From positions 11,550,001 to 11,614,000 of the forward strand of contig CM051508.1 in NCBI GenBank assembly GCA_028015205.1: 64,000 nucleotides of DNA, read 5' to 3'. Below the pieces are notes generated by a model. It had not been told where the DNA came from. It saw only the letters and a list, made by a program, of their open reading frames with translations, and did no database searches. Shown piece by piece: positions 1 to 12,250 of this stretch. Source of the stretch: Mytilisepta virgata. Taxonomy: Eukaryota; Mollusca; Bivalvia; Mytilida; Mytilidae. The position numbers and the translations under genes are program-made. Positions within the stretch are counted from its first letter, which is position 1. Each line of letters opens with the position of its first letter.

Positions 1-1440
1 AATTTTGAAACTTTTCCATGACATAATTCACCTTGCCATATCATAATCTACTTGGAACTAAATTTTGTTGACATCAAAGCATGTTGAATCTTTCGGCATT
101 TTGGCAGCCATTTTGAAAATGGCAGCTGATTGAAAAATTATGTTGATTGAAATCGCTTCGCAATATCATAATCTACTTGGCAAACCAAATTTTGTGCCAA
201 TCAGAGCATGTCAAATATTTCCACATTTTGGGCACCCATTTTGAAAATTCAGAAACCTTAAGCCACAACTAGGCATGGCCGTCTATGTTTGTACCAAGTT
301 TCATTAAGTTCGTTGAACAGTTTTTGAGATCCACTTCCGACAAGTTCATGGCTCAGAATCAGAAGAAGAGAGGAAAAGAATAATAATGAAAAAAATAAAT
401 AAAAAATAAGAAACGGAGCAAAAACAAGAAGTCCCCCAAACTTTGTTTCGGGGACTTAATAATAATAATCAGAAACTAAGTCATGGGCGACATAACAAGA
501 ATTGCAATTGTGATCAATAGCAGATGTCCCCCATGGTGGCCATTTTGAAAATTTTTGTATTTCAATGGTTGTAACTTGTTCGCCATACCAAACTTAGCCT
601 AAGTATCAATTTTCGTTGAAATCGGACAATGTTCAGTTTTTCACCATTTTTACAACAGTTTTCAAAATGGCTGCCAAATGTCTCCAACCGATCATGATTT
701 TTTTTCATGAACATGTTCTTCCAATCATATTTTACAAAAGAACAAAGTTTCATGAAATTCTATGGTGAAGTTTTTGAGATATGAATTTTTTTAATTCTTA
801 GGGGGTGGCCAAATTTAAACGGCCGTCATTTTGAAATGCAGCTATTTTGAAAAGGTTCAAACCTTGTTGCATATCTACATATGTTGGTTAATGTTATTGC
901 AAAGTTTCATAAAGATCGGTTCAATCATTTCCGAGATGTTTTGGGGACAAGAAAGTGTGGAAGAATAAAAATTATAACTATAATTGCAATTTTGAGCAAG
1001 AACAGATGTTGCCCACGGCAGCCATTTTTGACATTCTTGTATTTCGATGATTGCATCTTGTTCGCCATCCAAAGCCATCCAAACTAAGCCTAGATATCAA
1101 TTTCCGTTGAAATTGGACAATGTTGATTTTTTCGCCATTTTTCAAAATGGCTGCCAAGCGTCTCCAACCAATCACGATGTTTTTGCATAAATTCCTCCTA
1201 CAAATCGTATTGAACATTTATACCAAGTTTCAATAAATTTTGTAGGGCAGTTTCCCAGATATTGGACTCCCCATTTCTTAACCTTTAAGCGGCCGCCATT
1301 TTGAAATGCAGCCATTTTGAAAATTTTCAAACCTTATGGCACATCTACATATGTTGGTTAACTTTATTTCAAAGTTTCAAAAAGATCGGTTCTGTCATTT
1401 CCGAGATATAATCTGGATAAGAAAGTGAATAATATGTCTT
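1..1440. repeat. Diverged near-tandem copies of a ~470-bp repeat body
   Basis: The phrase ATGTTGGTTAA recurs at 881 and 1351 in matching context, and the segment around GTTGAAAT recurs at about 610 and 1098, giving a period of about 470-490 bp; 1-420 is a further diverged copy. At 430-460 there is a hairpin of the form AGTCCCC...GGGGACT followed by an AAT run, the terminal signature shared by other HINE-like elements here. A related copy lies at 7421-7805. The short open frames in the interval are not convincing genes. Confidence 0.6.
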
Positions 1441-1700
1441 CCCGACTATGTCTGGGGACAACATAATAATAATAAGAATATTAATAATAAAGAAACGTAG
1501 AATAACAATATGTTGTCCCGACTACGCCTGGGGCGACATAATAATAATATTGAAACGTAGAATAAGAATATGTCGTCCTGACTAACTCTGGGTCGACATT
1601 ATGAAGAAACGTAGAATAACTACGTCTGGGGGACAACATAATAATAATAATTAAGAAATGTAGAATAACAATATGTCGTAACGACTACTTCTGGGGCGAC

Positions 1701-1735
<35 letters not shown>

Positions 1736-1935
1736 GAATAACAATATGTCGTCTCGTCTATGTCTGAGGCAACACAACAAAGAAACGTAGAATAACATTA
1801 TGTCGTCCCGACTACATCTGGGGACGAAATAATAAAGAATTGTAAAATAACAATATGTCGCCCCAACTACGTCTGGGGATGACATAATAATAATAATAAA
1901 AAAAAACGTAAAATAACAACAACGTCTGGGGCGAC

Positions 1936-1967
<32 letters not shown>

Positions 1968-2290
1968 GAATAACAATATGTCGTCTCGTCTACGTCTGAG
2001 GCAACACAACAAAGAAACGTAGAATAACATTATGTCGTCCCGACTACATCTGGGGACGAAATAATAAAGAATTGTAAAATAACAATATGTCGCCCCAACT
2101 ACGTCTGGGGACGACATAATAATAATAATAAAAAAAAACGTAAAATAACAACAACGTCTGGGGCGACATAATAAGAAACCAAGTAAAACAATATGTTGTC
2201 CACTTCGTTTGGCGAACATAACAAGAAGAAGAAGAGAAATACTAAAACAATACGTCTCCCTTCGTTGAAGGGGAGACATAACTAACATAA
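1430..2290. repeat. Tandem hairpin-terminated repeat arrays with AAT microsatellites
   Basis: The motif GTCGTCCCGACTACRTCTGG followed by GGCGACATAATAAT occurs many times and forms repeated short hairpins. A unit of about 234 bp (1694-1927) is almost exactly duplicated (1928-2160), including its AAT runs. The array ends at 2255-2282 with a different hairpin, CTCCCTTCG...GGGGAG then ACATAA. Each hairpin looks like the 5' terminus of a minus-strand HINE-like element, so the array appears built from stacked element ends. Open frames across it are driven by the AAT repeat. Confidence 0.6.
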
Positions 2291-3367
2291 AAAGTCTACT
2301 TAAACATTTTTCACATTAAAAGTTCAACATTTTGAATATCATATAACAACAAATATGGAATGACATCAAGCTTTTGAAGCTGAAGTTGAAAACATGTTCC
2401 TTACTCATTCACAAAAACATTAATGTATAAGAATTTTCTGTATAGCTGAGTTATAAACAACATGAACAAATAACATCGCAAAAGCTGAATACTAATAATA
2501 CAGTTATAGATATAACCATAATCCTAATTCTACATACATGTATTATTGGTTAATTGATTTATTATATTCCAATCTTTATAAATACCTATAAAATATTTTA
2601 TAACAAAACTGAATTACTTGTTTTACTCTCCTTGACCTTCAAGTTTCAATCTATTCAGCTCAAACACGCTATCCCTTAAAACTATTTAAGGTTGATTTTA
2701 TGATTATTTAGTCAAATTGATAATAAAATAATTGTTTTATTAGTGTAACTACTTACGTATAACGAAGGTATGATATTAAATCTCATCATTTATTTCTTTA
2801 ACGTGATGTTGGAAAAGTTATTCTATACATTTTGTAACAGTCATTCTCAAATACTTTTCATTTCTATAATTATATTTCTTAAATGAAGAAACATTAAATG
2901 CAGCATATTTATCTGGACATGTGTATACTTCTTTTGCAGTAAGATTACTCCTCTGATATTCATAAAAAAAATATGGTTAGCCTTTTTTCATCTTAATGAG
3001 AACATTATGTATTAGAATAAATTACACATTCAATTATTTCACTGGTGAAATTTTGACATGCGTACTTTGGTTAAAAAATGAATGCAGGACACATTTTATA
3101 ATCGGACAGTTTTTTATGTTACAAAATCAACATTATCATAATAATGGTGGTTCAAGAAACTTTGTCTAATGATGATACATGAACCTACATGTATGTGCTA
3201 AATATTTTAACTTTAGCTCAAACGGTAAAAATGAAACTGTAGCAAAAAGTAAGAACAGGAAGATTTCAGGGTGATGTAATATCGGTGAAGGGGAAAAAAT
3301 TATACGCAATTTTATATACCATTTCATAATAATTGATTTTACAACGTTTCTGATACAATTTGCATAC
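2291..3367. other. AT-rich non-coding stretch
   Basis: The interval is AT-rich with no credible coding frame, tRNA-like structure or terminal repeats. In the gene model it is downstream intron or 3' flank of the minus-strand EGF gene. Confidence 0.5.
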
Positions 3368-3499
3368 CTTCGTGACAATAATCTCCTTGATATCCTATTT
3401 TACATCCACCAGAAGGACATTCTCCTGTAGTCTTATTACATGGACCATTCAAACAGTGGCAAGTCTTTAAACAATCATCAAACTTATAATCATCACATC
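3368..3499 (-). CDS. EGF-like exon (most 3' exon seen)
   Basis: The minus strand reads a 132-bp exon, 44 codons, bordered by ...TTACATAG before and GTATGC after, phase 1 at both ends. The peptide starts CDDYKFDDC, continues through CHC and CNKTTGEC, and ends GYQGDYCHE. The spacing of eight cysteines (C-x8-C-x3-C-x-C-x5-C-x6-C-x5-C-x8-C) fits an EGF/laminin-EGF repeat as found in MEGF10-like and scavenger-receptor-class-F-like proteins. Such modules are extracellular and disulphide-bonded. It follows exon 4947-4795 after an intron of about 1.3 kb. No stop codon is met, so the gene should continue beyond the window edge or in exons I did not recognise. Confidence 0.8.
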
Positions 3500-4794
3500 C
3501 TATGTAATAAAAATAATCTTTAAAACGTAATAAATGTGGTAGGATGTGAACACTTAATCTCCAAATTTTCGAAGGTCCCCATAGTCTACTGCATAAAGAA
3601 CTTCCAATAAGGAGGACCTGCAAAAAGAATATCCCATAAGGGAATATATAATTTTTTAATCCTTAAATTGTAATGCTGTGTTTTATTATTATCAGAAATG
3701 ATGTCTCTTTCATTTGGTTTTTTTATCAGAAGTTTCATAATAACAGGCCAAATAAAAGTGAAATATTTTAAATTTTCACTATTTCTATATCACACTCTAA
3801 AATATTTATTTTATATTTCATTTTTGAACAAAATAATTATTTTGCATTTTATTCCATTTATTATCATTTAGAAAAATAACATAATGTGACATTTTATTTA
3901 AATTTTTAAAAGCTGTGAAAAAATGTTATTGTGTTGAAGTTACCTTTGTTTAATTTGGGATAATAGATTTCAATGGATAATTAGTGTCTATTTATAAAAC
4001 CTTGATGCCTTACTTGGGTGAATAAGGGCATGGAAACACGTGTCATTGGTAGAGCGTGGTGATTTTTAAAAACTAAGGGAAATCGGCGTTGGTAAATTGC
4101 CTTATTGAAAACATGTTTTGATTGGTGAAAAACTGGAAAAAGGTCGTAAATCATTAATCACGTGACGAGTTTTGGTTTTAATTGGGCACTTTGATTGCTG
4201 ATTTCGTTTTTAAAAGAACTTTCTCTCTGTTTTACACCATGTTAGTTTAATTATATTAAGTATTTTATTGCATTTCTTATCAACGTAACAATTATATTGC
4301 TTTAAATTATTGTCATATTAAAATTCTTTGTTGTATAATAAATTTAAAAAAAATTATTTACTTAATATGAGAAAAATACTCAATATCATTTAATTGTAAA
4401 CTTTAGTTCGGATTATAAATGTTTTGTTTAATTGGTTACCACGAACACCGTATGTGTAAACTATTACATAAGCTCTTACATTTTATATTTTCACATTAAA
4501 TTTATTTAAACATATTTGTGAATATTTTCTATTGATTATATTGAATAGTCGAAAATGTATCTTTCTTGAATAGGCAATTATTTCCAGTGTTCAACGATAG
4601 CTTGCTACGATTGCTGGCAACGATATTTTAGGCTGCCGAAAAACTTTGAACGGTTGAAAGCATTTTGACAGCCAGGCATTCATCGTTAGATAACTATGGT
4701 TAAAATTGGCTTTCAATTTGATGCCTTTTTTCCAGCCATTGTAAAACTTTCGCCAGGCTGGGAATGTAACGACTTTTGCATATAGATTACTTAC
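3500..4794. other. Intron, AT-rich
   Basis: This is the intron between two EGF-like exons. Within it I see only AT-rich sequence and no repeat with clear ends. Confidence 0.5.
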
Positions 4795-4947
4795 GCCTGT
4801 TACACAATGGTCCATTATTTTCAAGTAAAATTCCAGGGACACATCTGTCTTTGATAGTACATATGCCTTTAAAAGGGTCACACTGATTATTTATACAACC
4901 ACCACAAGTTTTATTACAATCGTCACCATAAGATCCTTCTTCACATA
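4795..4947 (-). CDS. EGF-like exon
   Basis: The minus strand holds a 153-bp exon (51 codons, phase 1-1) with acceptor TTATTCCAG and donor GTAAGT. The peptide begins CEEGSYGDDCNKTCGGC, passes CDPFKGIC and CVPGILL, and ends GPLCNRR. The cysteine ladder and GSYGDDC/GxC motifs fit an EGF-like module of the multiple-EGF type. The module is slightly longer than the others because of an acidic loop before the last cysteine. It sits between exons 10480-10346 and 3499-3368, in frame with both. Confidence 0.8.
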
Positions 4948-5474
4948 CTGGAATAAAAACAAAAAATAAAAAATTTTACATTATCCATCTAATTTGGACC
5001 ATGTTACCCCTCATAAACCATGGAAGTCTGCTTATATACTACTGAACTCATTCAACAAGATGAATTAAAAATAAAATAACAATGAAAATTTGATAAAAAC
5101 AATTTTTTTTAAAACACGTTAAATCCTTCAAAATACCTTCGTTTGGCCCTTTGACTAATTGTATCTTGAAATATGTTAAAGACTGTTACCATATACCTGA
5201 AAGCACTAAACAAAATAAAGAAACAACACTTTTAAATCGGATAAAAAACTTTAATTATCAGAAATATGTAGTTGTTTCATTACTTTAACAAAAAATTGTT
5301 TATATTAAATCATGAAATTCTAATAACACATGAAGTTTCGCAAATTTTTTCAACAAGTAACACATTAAAACAAACATCACGAAATTCAGACGAAAAATAC
5401 CTAGACAGAAGCATCCCCCCTACCTTTTAACATTGTCACCTCCCCATTCTTACACATCTTTGTACGATCATACA

Positions 5475-5520
5475 GGCGCTCGCTGTGTATGTAATACACA
5501 CAGATGCCCCGCCAATTCTT
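5475..5520 (-). mobile_element. 3' terminal fragment of a HINE-F-type element
   Basis: A hairpin TGTGTATGTAATACACA is followed by GATGCCCCGCC. This is the same hairpin plus GC-rich sub-terminal motif seen at 33681-33715 and 34951-34982. The fragment abuts the 3' end of the LINE at 5530, suggesting the LINE landed in or next to it. Confidence 0.45.
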
Positions 5521-5529
5521 CTTTTTTAT

Positions 5530-7420
5530 TGGGTTTTACATTTATAAACATATATAAAACAAAAAGACTTTTTACATATACTACGTTATGAAATAATAAA
5601 ACATTAAAACAAATGAGAAAAACTTTCAATATATATATCACAGACGAACTTTGCAAAACTATATCACATATACGCTATTAAATATCATAATAAGTCTAAA
5701 TCATATAAACAAATTTAAAATAATAGATCAGGACTAAATTCAAGCATATAGCCAGACTATATTCCTTAATACAGTCCAACATCCTTCAAATATTGTAAAA
5801 TACGGTTGCCAGAAACCCTTGTAAACATATCTTGACTGTGTAGTACCTACAAATAATGTCGGATTTATCTACACAATCGATTAAAAGATGTTTAATACTA
5901 TGTCGACACCGGCAGGGTATACACTCAGAGGGTATACACTCATTTAAAACAACTTGATCTCGTCAGCTTTTGCATGAGAAACAAATATTGTTGCCAGCAG
6001 TTGGCTATATAGAATTTAATTTGTTTTCTGTAAGCATGTCCCACTGGGACTGCCGCAGATGTAAAACATATTTGTATATTGAAGGTTTAAAATCCAAATA
6101 AGGCACAGACATATTAGTAATGGGCTCATCTAAAGCATCCTTCGCTAAACTATCTACGGATGTGTGTCCCTTAATACCAATATGACTTGGTATCCATAGA
6201 AAAATGATTTATTTGCCCATTTGGACAAGTCTTTTATACAATTCAACAATATGGGCAATTAAAGGGTTTTTATATTTCTGACCTTCTATAGCTAATACAC
6301 ATGAAAGAGAATCTGAGCATATAAGGAATTTTGGTTTATCAGACGTTCTGACAAACTTCAAGGCAAGAATAATAGCTCTAGCTTCAGCAGCAAATATTGA
6401 ACTGGAAGGTGGAAGCAGCCACTTTATCTCCGTCCTTAGAGCCATCGGTATAAATAGAGTCATGAAATGCAAAATTTGATTTTATTTCAGCCCATTTCTC
6501 AATTTAATTTAAAGATAACTGTAGTTGTCTTTCTATGTTGTTCATATTTTTATGTCTATAACATATCAAAAAATCATCAACATAAAGAGAACTTTCAACA
6601 TTCTGTTGTAACGTTTTAGCTAAACTATTTATTTTAATGCTAAATAAGGTAACAGAGAGAATGCTTCCCTGAGGAACACCTGTCTCCTGTTCGAAAGGGT
6701 CAGACATTGCAGTATTAACCTTGACCTTGAACTGTCTGTCCGACAAGAAATTATCAACAAAGGTAGGTAATCTACCTTTCAACCCCATATCATTTAAATC
6801 TTTTAAAATTCCAAGTGGTGTCGTATGCTTTTTCAAGACCGATAACACATGTTCACCCTTAGCAAAGCCGTTGCGACTATTAAGGACTCAAACCGAACAA
6901 GATTATCTAACGTGCTTCTGCCCTGCCTGAACCCACACTGTATACTGGACAGGAAAAAATTGGTCTCTAGGAACCAGACAAGGCGATCACTGATCATCCG
7001 TCCCATAGTCTTGCATACGCAACTTGTAAGGGCAATTGGCCGATAATTTGGCGGTTCAAAATTATTTTTCCCAGGTTTTGGAATAGGGACAACTGTGGCA
7101 AGCTTCCACAAAGAGGGCAAGTCACCAGTTTCCCAAATGTTATTTATCCAAAAGTGTCTGTAATGATGTATCAGGAAGATGTTTAAGAAGTTTATAATGT
7201 ATGTCATCAGGACCACAAGCTGTATCATGAGCTTTTGCCAAAGAATTGTTTAGTTCATCCACAGAAAAAGGGCGGTTGAAGTCTTCTGAATTGTTTGATT
7301 GAAAGTTAAATTTGGTTTTATCGGTTCGGATTTTAATATGTTGAAATTCCTGAGAATAATTTTGAGTTTTGGTCATTCTGTAATTTTGAGTTTACTTTAA
7401 GTTAACTGAGAGCATTCACG
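5530..7420 (-). pseudogene. LINE reverse transcriptase + RNase H (Jockey/I-like), decayed and 5'-truncated
   Basis: On the minus strand successive frames give the C-terminal part of a non-LTR retrotransposon ORF2. A finger region is at about 7376-7140; PIPKPGK and NYRPIALT, with CGFRQGRST, lie at 7228-6833. The palm motifs GVPQGSILS and YVDD lie at 6848-6504. An RNase H segment at 6472-6209 has AAEARAIILAL and DSLSCVLA, and a tail near 5880 reads HHLLIDCVDKSDI-like sequence. The endonuclease is absent, so the copy is 5'-truncated. The reading frame shifts at least three times and the region is not translatable. The active-site box is YVDD rather than the commoner YADD. The product would have been target-primed reverse transcriptase. 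It lies inside an intron of the EGF gene on the same strand. Confidence 0.85.
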
Positions 7421-7805
7421 GCGGGGTTGTTCCATGAATATGTTCTACTTCTCATACTTTAGAAAAGTACAAAGTTTCATGAAATTCTATGGTGCAGTTT
7501 TTGAGATATGAAAGTTTTCCAAAATGTTCATACTTTTTTCCGTTTCCATGGCAACAGTGGGCATTTTGAGAATTTTTAATGTTATATGAACAGCTAGACT
7601 TGTTGATCATCATTATTGTGAAGTTTCATAAAGATTATTCTAGTCATCTCTAAGAAATCGTGCGGACAAAATTAGGTGGAAGAAAAAAAAACAATAAAAA
7701 CCAAAGAAACAGAATAATAACAATCTGTCGTCCTGACTAAGTCTGGGGACGACATAAATACTACAAAAATAATATGTCTCTCTTCTACGAAGGGGAGACT
7801 TAATT
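7421..7805. repeat. Copy of the 1-2290 repeat family
   Basis: The text from ATGTTCTACTT to GAGATATGA parallels 700-790. The element ends with the same GTCGTCCTGACT...GGGGACGACATAA hairpin (7728-7757) and then a CTTCTACGAAGGGGAGACTTA hairpin (7781-7802), as at 2255-2282. It abuts the 5'-truncated end of the LINE. Confidence 0.55.
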
Positions 7806-9304
7806 TTATCACAGATATTATCTCTTCTATGTGCGATCAATTACAGTGAGTGTATTTGTTTTCTGAAGATAATTTTCAATAAGAGTTCAATGTGTTTAAG
7901 TTATACATTTTACTAAATTATGTTATTGGACCATAATTTTACTTGAAATGACTTAAAAAAAGTAGATTCACGTGCATGTCTGAGATAATCGTAAGTTTTT
8001 TCTCCAATAATAGGTCCATTAAAGAAATAATTGTCACATTAGTAAATGCACAATTAATTTTGACATGCTCTCAAGAACGGATGATTACTTGCTACCCTAT
8101 TATACGTGAATGGTACAGAAGGTAAACAATCAAAATGGCTGTATTTTCAAATCATGGATGGAAATGTGTCAAAAATCTCAGTTTTAATGTATTTGGTACC
8201 AGGGTTCAGCGGCCTACTTCAGGATGGCAGGGAGAAATGAATTTTTTTTCCCTGAAGCTAACAAGAAGAAGTTGAGGGAGACAGGGAGAAGTCATTATGT
8301 GACGTTCCGAAGCACCAATCGGCACTGATTGTTTTTATTTGAAGAGCTAGTCTTATGGCAGCATGGATTATATTTTCACTACACGAGTCGGACTTTCCTT
8401 AAAATATCGACTGAACCATTGAATTGGATCAGGCAGGTAATTAAATGTATGGTCAACTTAAACTTCGCTTTTGTAGTTTTGACAAAAGTCTTATTTGAGT
8501 TTTATTTCATCGCCCTCCAGGTTGACAATACAAGTCTATTATACACAGAGAAAATACTGAACATTCTTGCTTTTCAAATTTCAACCTCCAAATAATCCAA
8601 CTTCCAAGTTTATCTAGATTATGTAAATCACACACATGGAAGTTTTCCTACACCTTGTCAATGCGCATGTACGGGGATTCCCGGAGTTATTTTTGGGTTG
8701 CCGAAATAACTATATACCCATTCTACTATTAACTTCTACTATTAATATTCACCGTCAATATTTTGAAATTGTGGTGTACATAATTGTCAATGGAAATTTA
8801 TGCAGAGGTTTGGCAGATTGATTTTTTATAATAAACAATTCAAATGAGTAAGTTAAAACTTAAATGCATACAGCACGTTTCTCAGACCGAAATACAAAAT
8901 GGCTGAAAGTTCAAAACATGCATAATTTTAAAGGGTCAATCCTAAAAGAATATTCTTTAACATTTATAAAACCAACATAATACTTTTTATTAATCGATAA
9001 TCTTTAAAATAAAACTATGTACGTAAAAGCCTTCTATATCTGTATATACATGTATGCATTCAGTGAAAATGTAACTGGAAGATGTATGTGCGTACATTTG
9101 TTTTGATATTTTCATCCACCGCACGTAATGTCTTCGAAATAATTTTTGGAAATTTCGGTAAATAACAAAGATTGTGTTAATTAAAAATGTTAGTTCAGAT
9201 ATTATCGACAAGAATAAAGTACCCATAATTTTTTAAAAAATGCTGTCATCATTGGAACTACATTTTATGTATTAAGCTCCAATGGTATTGAAAAGGCCAC
9301 ACTT
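7806..9304. other. No gene recognised
   Basis: AT-rich intronic sequence. Open frames on the plus strand at 8329-8595 and 8636-8821 lack recognisable motifs or neighbouring exons. Confidence 0.4.
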
Positions 9305-9466
9305 TAGCAATGTCAGTAAACACTAGGGGCGCCTCTGGGCGGAAACCACATTTTGTTTACAGTATACTGGTCCCTAAATAGGCTTGAAAAGGTTGTAAAG
9401 AAGCGGAATCCAGTTTTCAAATTACTTCCCTCAAAACAGCCCCACTTGGCGTTTACTAACATTGCT
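9305..9466. repeat. Imperfect inverted repeat (small MITE-like hairpin)
   Basis: The left arm TAGCAATGTCAGTAAACAC (9305-9323) pairs with the right arm GTTTACTAACATTGCTA (9451-9467), and the pairing continues inward through GGGGC/GCCCC. The arms are about 30 bp with a spacer near 100 bp, a size typical of short terminal-inverted-repeat elements. Confidence 0.55.
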
Positions 9467-10345
9467 ACACACTTTCAGTTTTGGAGGCCGATGGCATAGG
9501 AACGATTAGTAATCTTTCCAAAAACATTGATGAACTAGTTGCTTTAAGCAATCTTTTAATTGAGTGTATAGTAAAAGCAGAAAAAAATGCCATAGCTCCG
9601 TTTAACAATTCAACTGATATATGACGATAGTGACGATTTTCATTTGAAAAACAATGATTCATGTTACTCCTACGAAAAAAAATATATTTAATATATTTAT
9701 ATAGAATTGTGCTTTTCTGAATACCCTCAGCTAAATTAATTTAGTGTAAAACAGAATTAGCATTATTACAGTTTTATGTTCCAACTATGTATATACATGT
9801 AGGTGAAAACTTAAATAAACACTTGAATATTTTTCTCCGGACCAATTCGCAACACATTTAAATTGTTTAAATTTCGTGTCTACCGAATCGTTTCAAATTA
9901 CAAGGCTATTGTTTAACTATATTGAAACTAAATCTGCCCATCTAAGCTAAACATCATGAAGTTTAAATTTTCAATTTTACAGTTTCATGTGAACATTCAC
10001 TACGGTTTATCTAGCTTGGAAATCGTTAAAAATAGCACCTTTAAATCTCATAAGATCATATAGTTTCAACTCTACTTTATGACTTTGGTGAAAGAAAATC
10101 CTTGCAGTATGCGTACCTTCATACATTTATATGTGTAACTTACCTACTCACCTAATTAAGGTTAACACGCATTGTATTGGAGGAGACTGGTGTCTTTTTT
10201 TTACGCAAGTTGTCTGTTAGTAAATTCCAAGGCTTAACAAAAATGACTACATATAACATTGGGTATAAAAAGTTCGTTATGGTTTTTATGAATAGACTTC
10301 TTATCTTAACCATCTTAATTTTCTACAGAATTAGCATATTCATAC
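9467..10345. other. Intron, no gene recognised
   Basis: AT-rich intronic sequence. A 65-residue open frame at 9662-9465 on the minus strand has no family signature that I can support. Confidence 0.4.
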
Positions 10346-10480
10346 CTATATTACAGTATCGTGTTCGATATCCCGTTTTACAGCCGCCACCATACGGACA
10401 AAGTCCTGACCTGGCGCAGGGTTCAGTTTTACAGTGGCATGTCATTTTGCAATCAAAACCATAAGTATATGGTTCACATG
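10346..10480 (-). CDS. EGF-like exon
   Basis: A 135-bp minus-strand exon (45 codons, phase 1-1) is flanked by acceptor TATTTTATAG and donor GTATGA. The peptide starts CEPYTYGFDCKMTCHC, then CARSGLCPYGGGC, and ends GYRTRYCNI. The eight cysteines and the YGxxC and GGGCKTGY motifs mark an EGF/laminin-EGF repeat close in sequence to the exon at 3499-3368, suggesting exon duplication within the gene. It is in frame with its neighbours. Confidence 0.82.
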
Positions 10481-10960
10481 CTATAAAATAACAAAAATTG
10501 ATATATTTGATCAATTGCCTTCCAGTGGTGTTTTAGAGAAAAATGTGTCGGATGTCTCAATGGCTTTGGAAGCAAGATCTTTTTTCAATAGATCGGCTAA
10601 AAAGGGGAATGGACAGAGAAGTATCCCATAATATCAAGACTTGTGAAAATTTAAACTTGTTTATACTGAACTTTATTTTTGCGACCAAATTACCCAGCGT
10701 ACATGTATTCCTTTATATCTAGATATACGTTAATGAAAATTGCACGTTAAGGCGTATAGAATATTAAAACACAAAATGTTTTATAACACTGGATCAAACA
10801 ATCCACTGCATTTCTCTAAATATACGGAACAGGAACTTCTTACCCTCCGGAGCACATGAGTTCACTCCTGGTTTTTATATGACTTCGTTTTGTTCATTTT
10901 TTTAAATAGTTTTCAGTGTTAATTTGTTGTGCTTGTTCATTTGTCTTCCCAGGTTTGACC
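10481..10960. other. Intron, no gene recognised
   Basis: Nothing with recognisable ends or coding character is seen here. Confidence 0.4.
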
Positions 10961-11303
10961 GCCTCGGTGGTTTAGTGGTAGTGTGCTCGTCTCGAGTGCA
11001 GAAGATCGCAGGTTCGATACCCGGCCGGGTCAAACCAAAGATTGTTTGTTTATTAGGGGTTTTACGCCGTTTTCAGCACATTTGACTACTTCGCGGCGGC
11101 CAGTTTTTATTGGTGGAGGAAGCCGGAGTACCCGGAGAGAACCACCGACCTTCGGTGGGAAAATTGGCAATCCTTGTCAATTAAGATCGGAGTTGAACAC
11201 ACCCCGACACAGGTGAGATTCGAACTCACAACCCCAGCGTTAACAGACTAGTGAACATTTAGTAGTCATTACGAACTACCTAGACCACTCGGCCACCGAG
11301 GCC
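10961..11303 (-). mobile_element. tRNA-derived SINE, with a second tRNA-like box at its other end
   Basis: The minus strand starting at 11303 reads GGCCTCGGTGGCCGAGTGG and then GAGTTCGAATCTCACC, a tRNA Ser/Leu-like A box and B box. The body holds the conserved ACCACCGACCTTCGGT stretch shared with the SINE at 32880-33113. At the far end, on the plus strand (10961-11031), a tRNA-Gly-like sequence has a perfect A box TGGTTTAGTGG and a B box GGTTCGATACC. Its anticodon stem is poorly paired and the acceptor stem has mismatches, so it is not a functional tRNA gene. The element thus has inward-facing Pol III-type boxes at both ends. Confidence 0.7.
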
Positions 11304-11819
11304 CTCAAGCCAAAGGCATTAAAATTAGTATTTGCTGCTTTTCCGCCAAGCACGCAGCATCTAGGACTTACAGCAAGATCGACTGGTCGGCTGGGAGTCA
11401 GTATAATGTGTCTGAGTGGGGTGATATGTCTTCCTGCGGACAGTTACTTCGTCAGCTAGCACATTAAAACTCCGGCTCAGCGTGTCAGTCTAGTACAAAG
11501 CAGGCATTATTTTTATTATCATATCAACATGTTCTCGTCCTGATATGCATCTGGCTGCCACAGGACGTTAAACAATAATTCATCCATCCATATTCCCGGG
11601 TTGTCTGTCTAATGGATTGCGTTTTTTATTATTATTATTTGCTCCTTAGGTATATATTGGCCTCTATATTAGTGCTCAATGTCAGATCTTTGCCAGATTT
11701 ACATATTTACAGATTTACACATAGTTCTGTTATCACATTGTATTTTTTCCCGCTTAATCACAAAATCAACATTTGAGTGGAATTTGAGTAAAAACGGATA
11801 TGGAGTGAAGTTATCAAGA
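11304..11819. other. No gene recognised
   Basis: Intronic sequence after the SINE with no motif that I can assign. Confidence 0.35.
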
Positions 11820-12250
11820 AATCATAACAAGAGGCTCACCTGGAGTCTGGTTTTCATTGAACAATTAATCAACTATTTGACCAAGTTTGTTGCAATTCGT
11901 TCAACTGTTCAGGGAAAATTTATTTGACAAAAAAGGGCAATAACTCCTAAATGGGTTTTGGGATTTCCTTTAAAATTTCAGGGTATGTAGATCTCAACAT
12001 GGCAAACATTTTTCAAATTTACATTTCACTTCTATCTCAAATAGTTTTGGAGATAAATGACGAAAAATGTTAAATTTTAAAAATTTGACAAAAAAAGGGC
12101 AATAACTCCTAAACGGGTTTATGAATTTCCTTCAAAATTTCAGGTTAAGTAGATCTTGTCATGCTGATCAATTTTACCCCGTCAGATTTTTTATATCTGT
12201 AACGGTTTTAAAGTTATAAGCCAAAAACAACACATGCACCCCTATATTCT
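11820..12250. mobile_element. HINE/pearl-like fragment with two ~162-bp core units
   Basis: The segment opens with AACAAGAGGCTCACCTGGAG, like the ends of HINE-B elements. The unit beginning TTGACAAAAAAGGGCAATAA starts at 11923 and again at 12085, a period of 162 bp. The phrase GGGCAATAACTC also occurs in the cores of other elements here. The microsatellite end is missing. Confidence 0.55.

Noticed and set aside
1685..2288. Two long minus-strand open frames rich in Ile and Tyr
   Set aside because: They arise from AAT microsatellites and repeated hairpins with a unit length that keeps frame; no domain or splice context.
9465..9662. 65-codon minus-strand open frame
   Set aside because: Composition is protein-like but it overlaps the right arm of a MITE-like hairpin and has no neighbouring exon in phase.
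10961..11031. tRNA-Gly-like sequence as a functional tRNA gene
   Set aside because: A and B boxes are intact but the anticodon stem does not pair and the acceptor stem has mismatches; it is joined to a SINE body.
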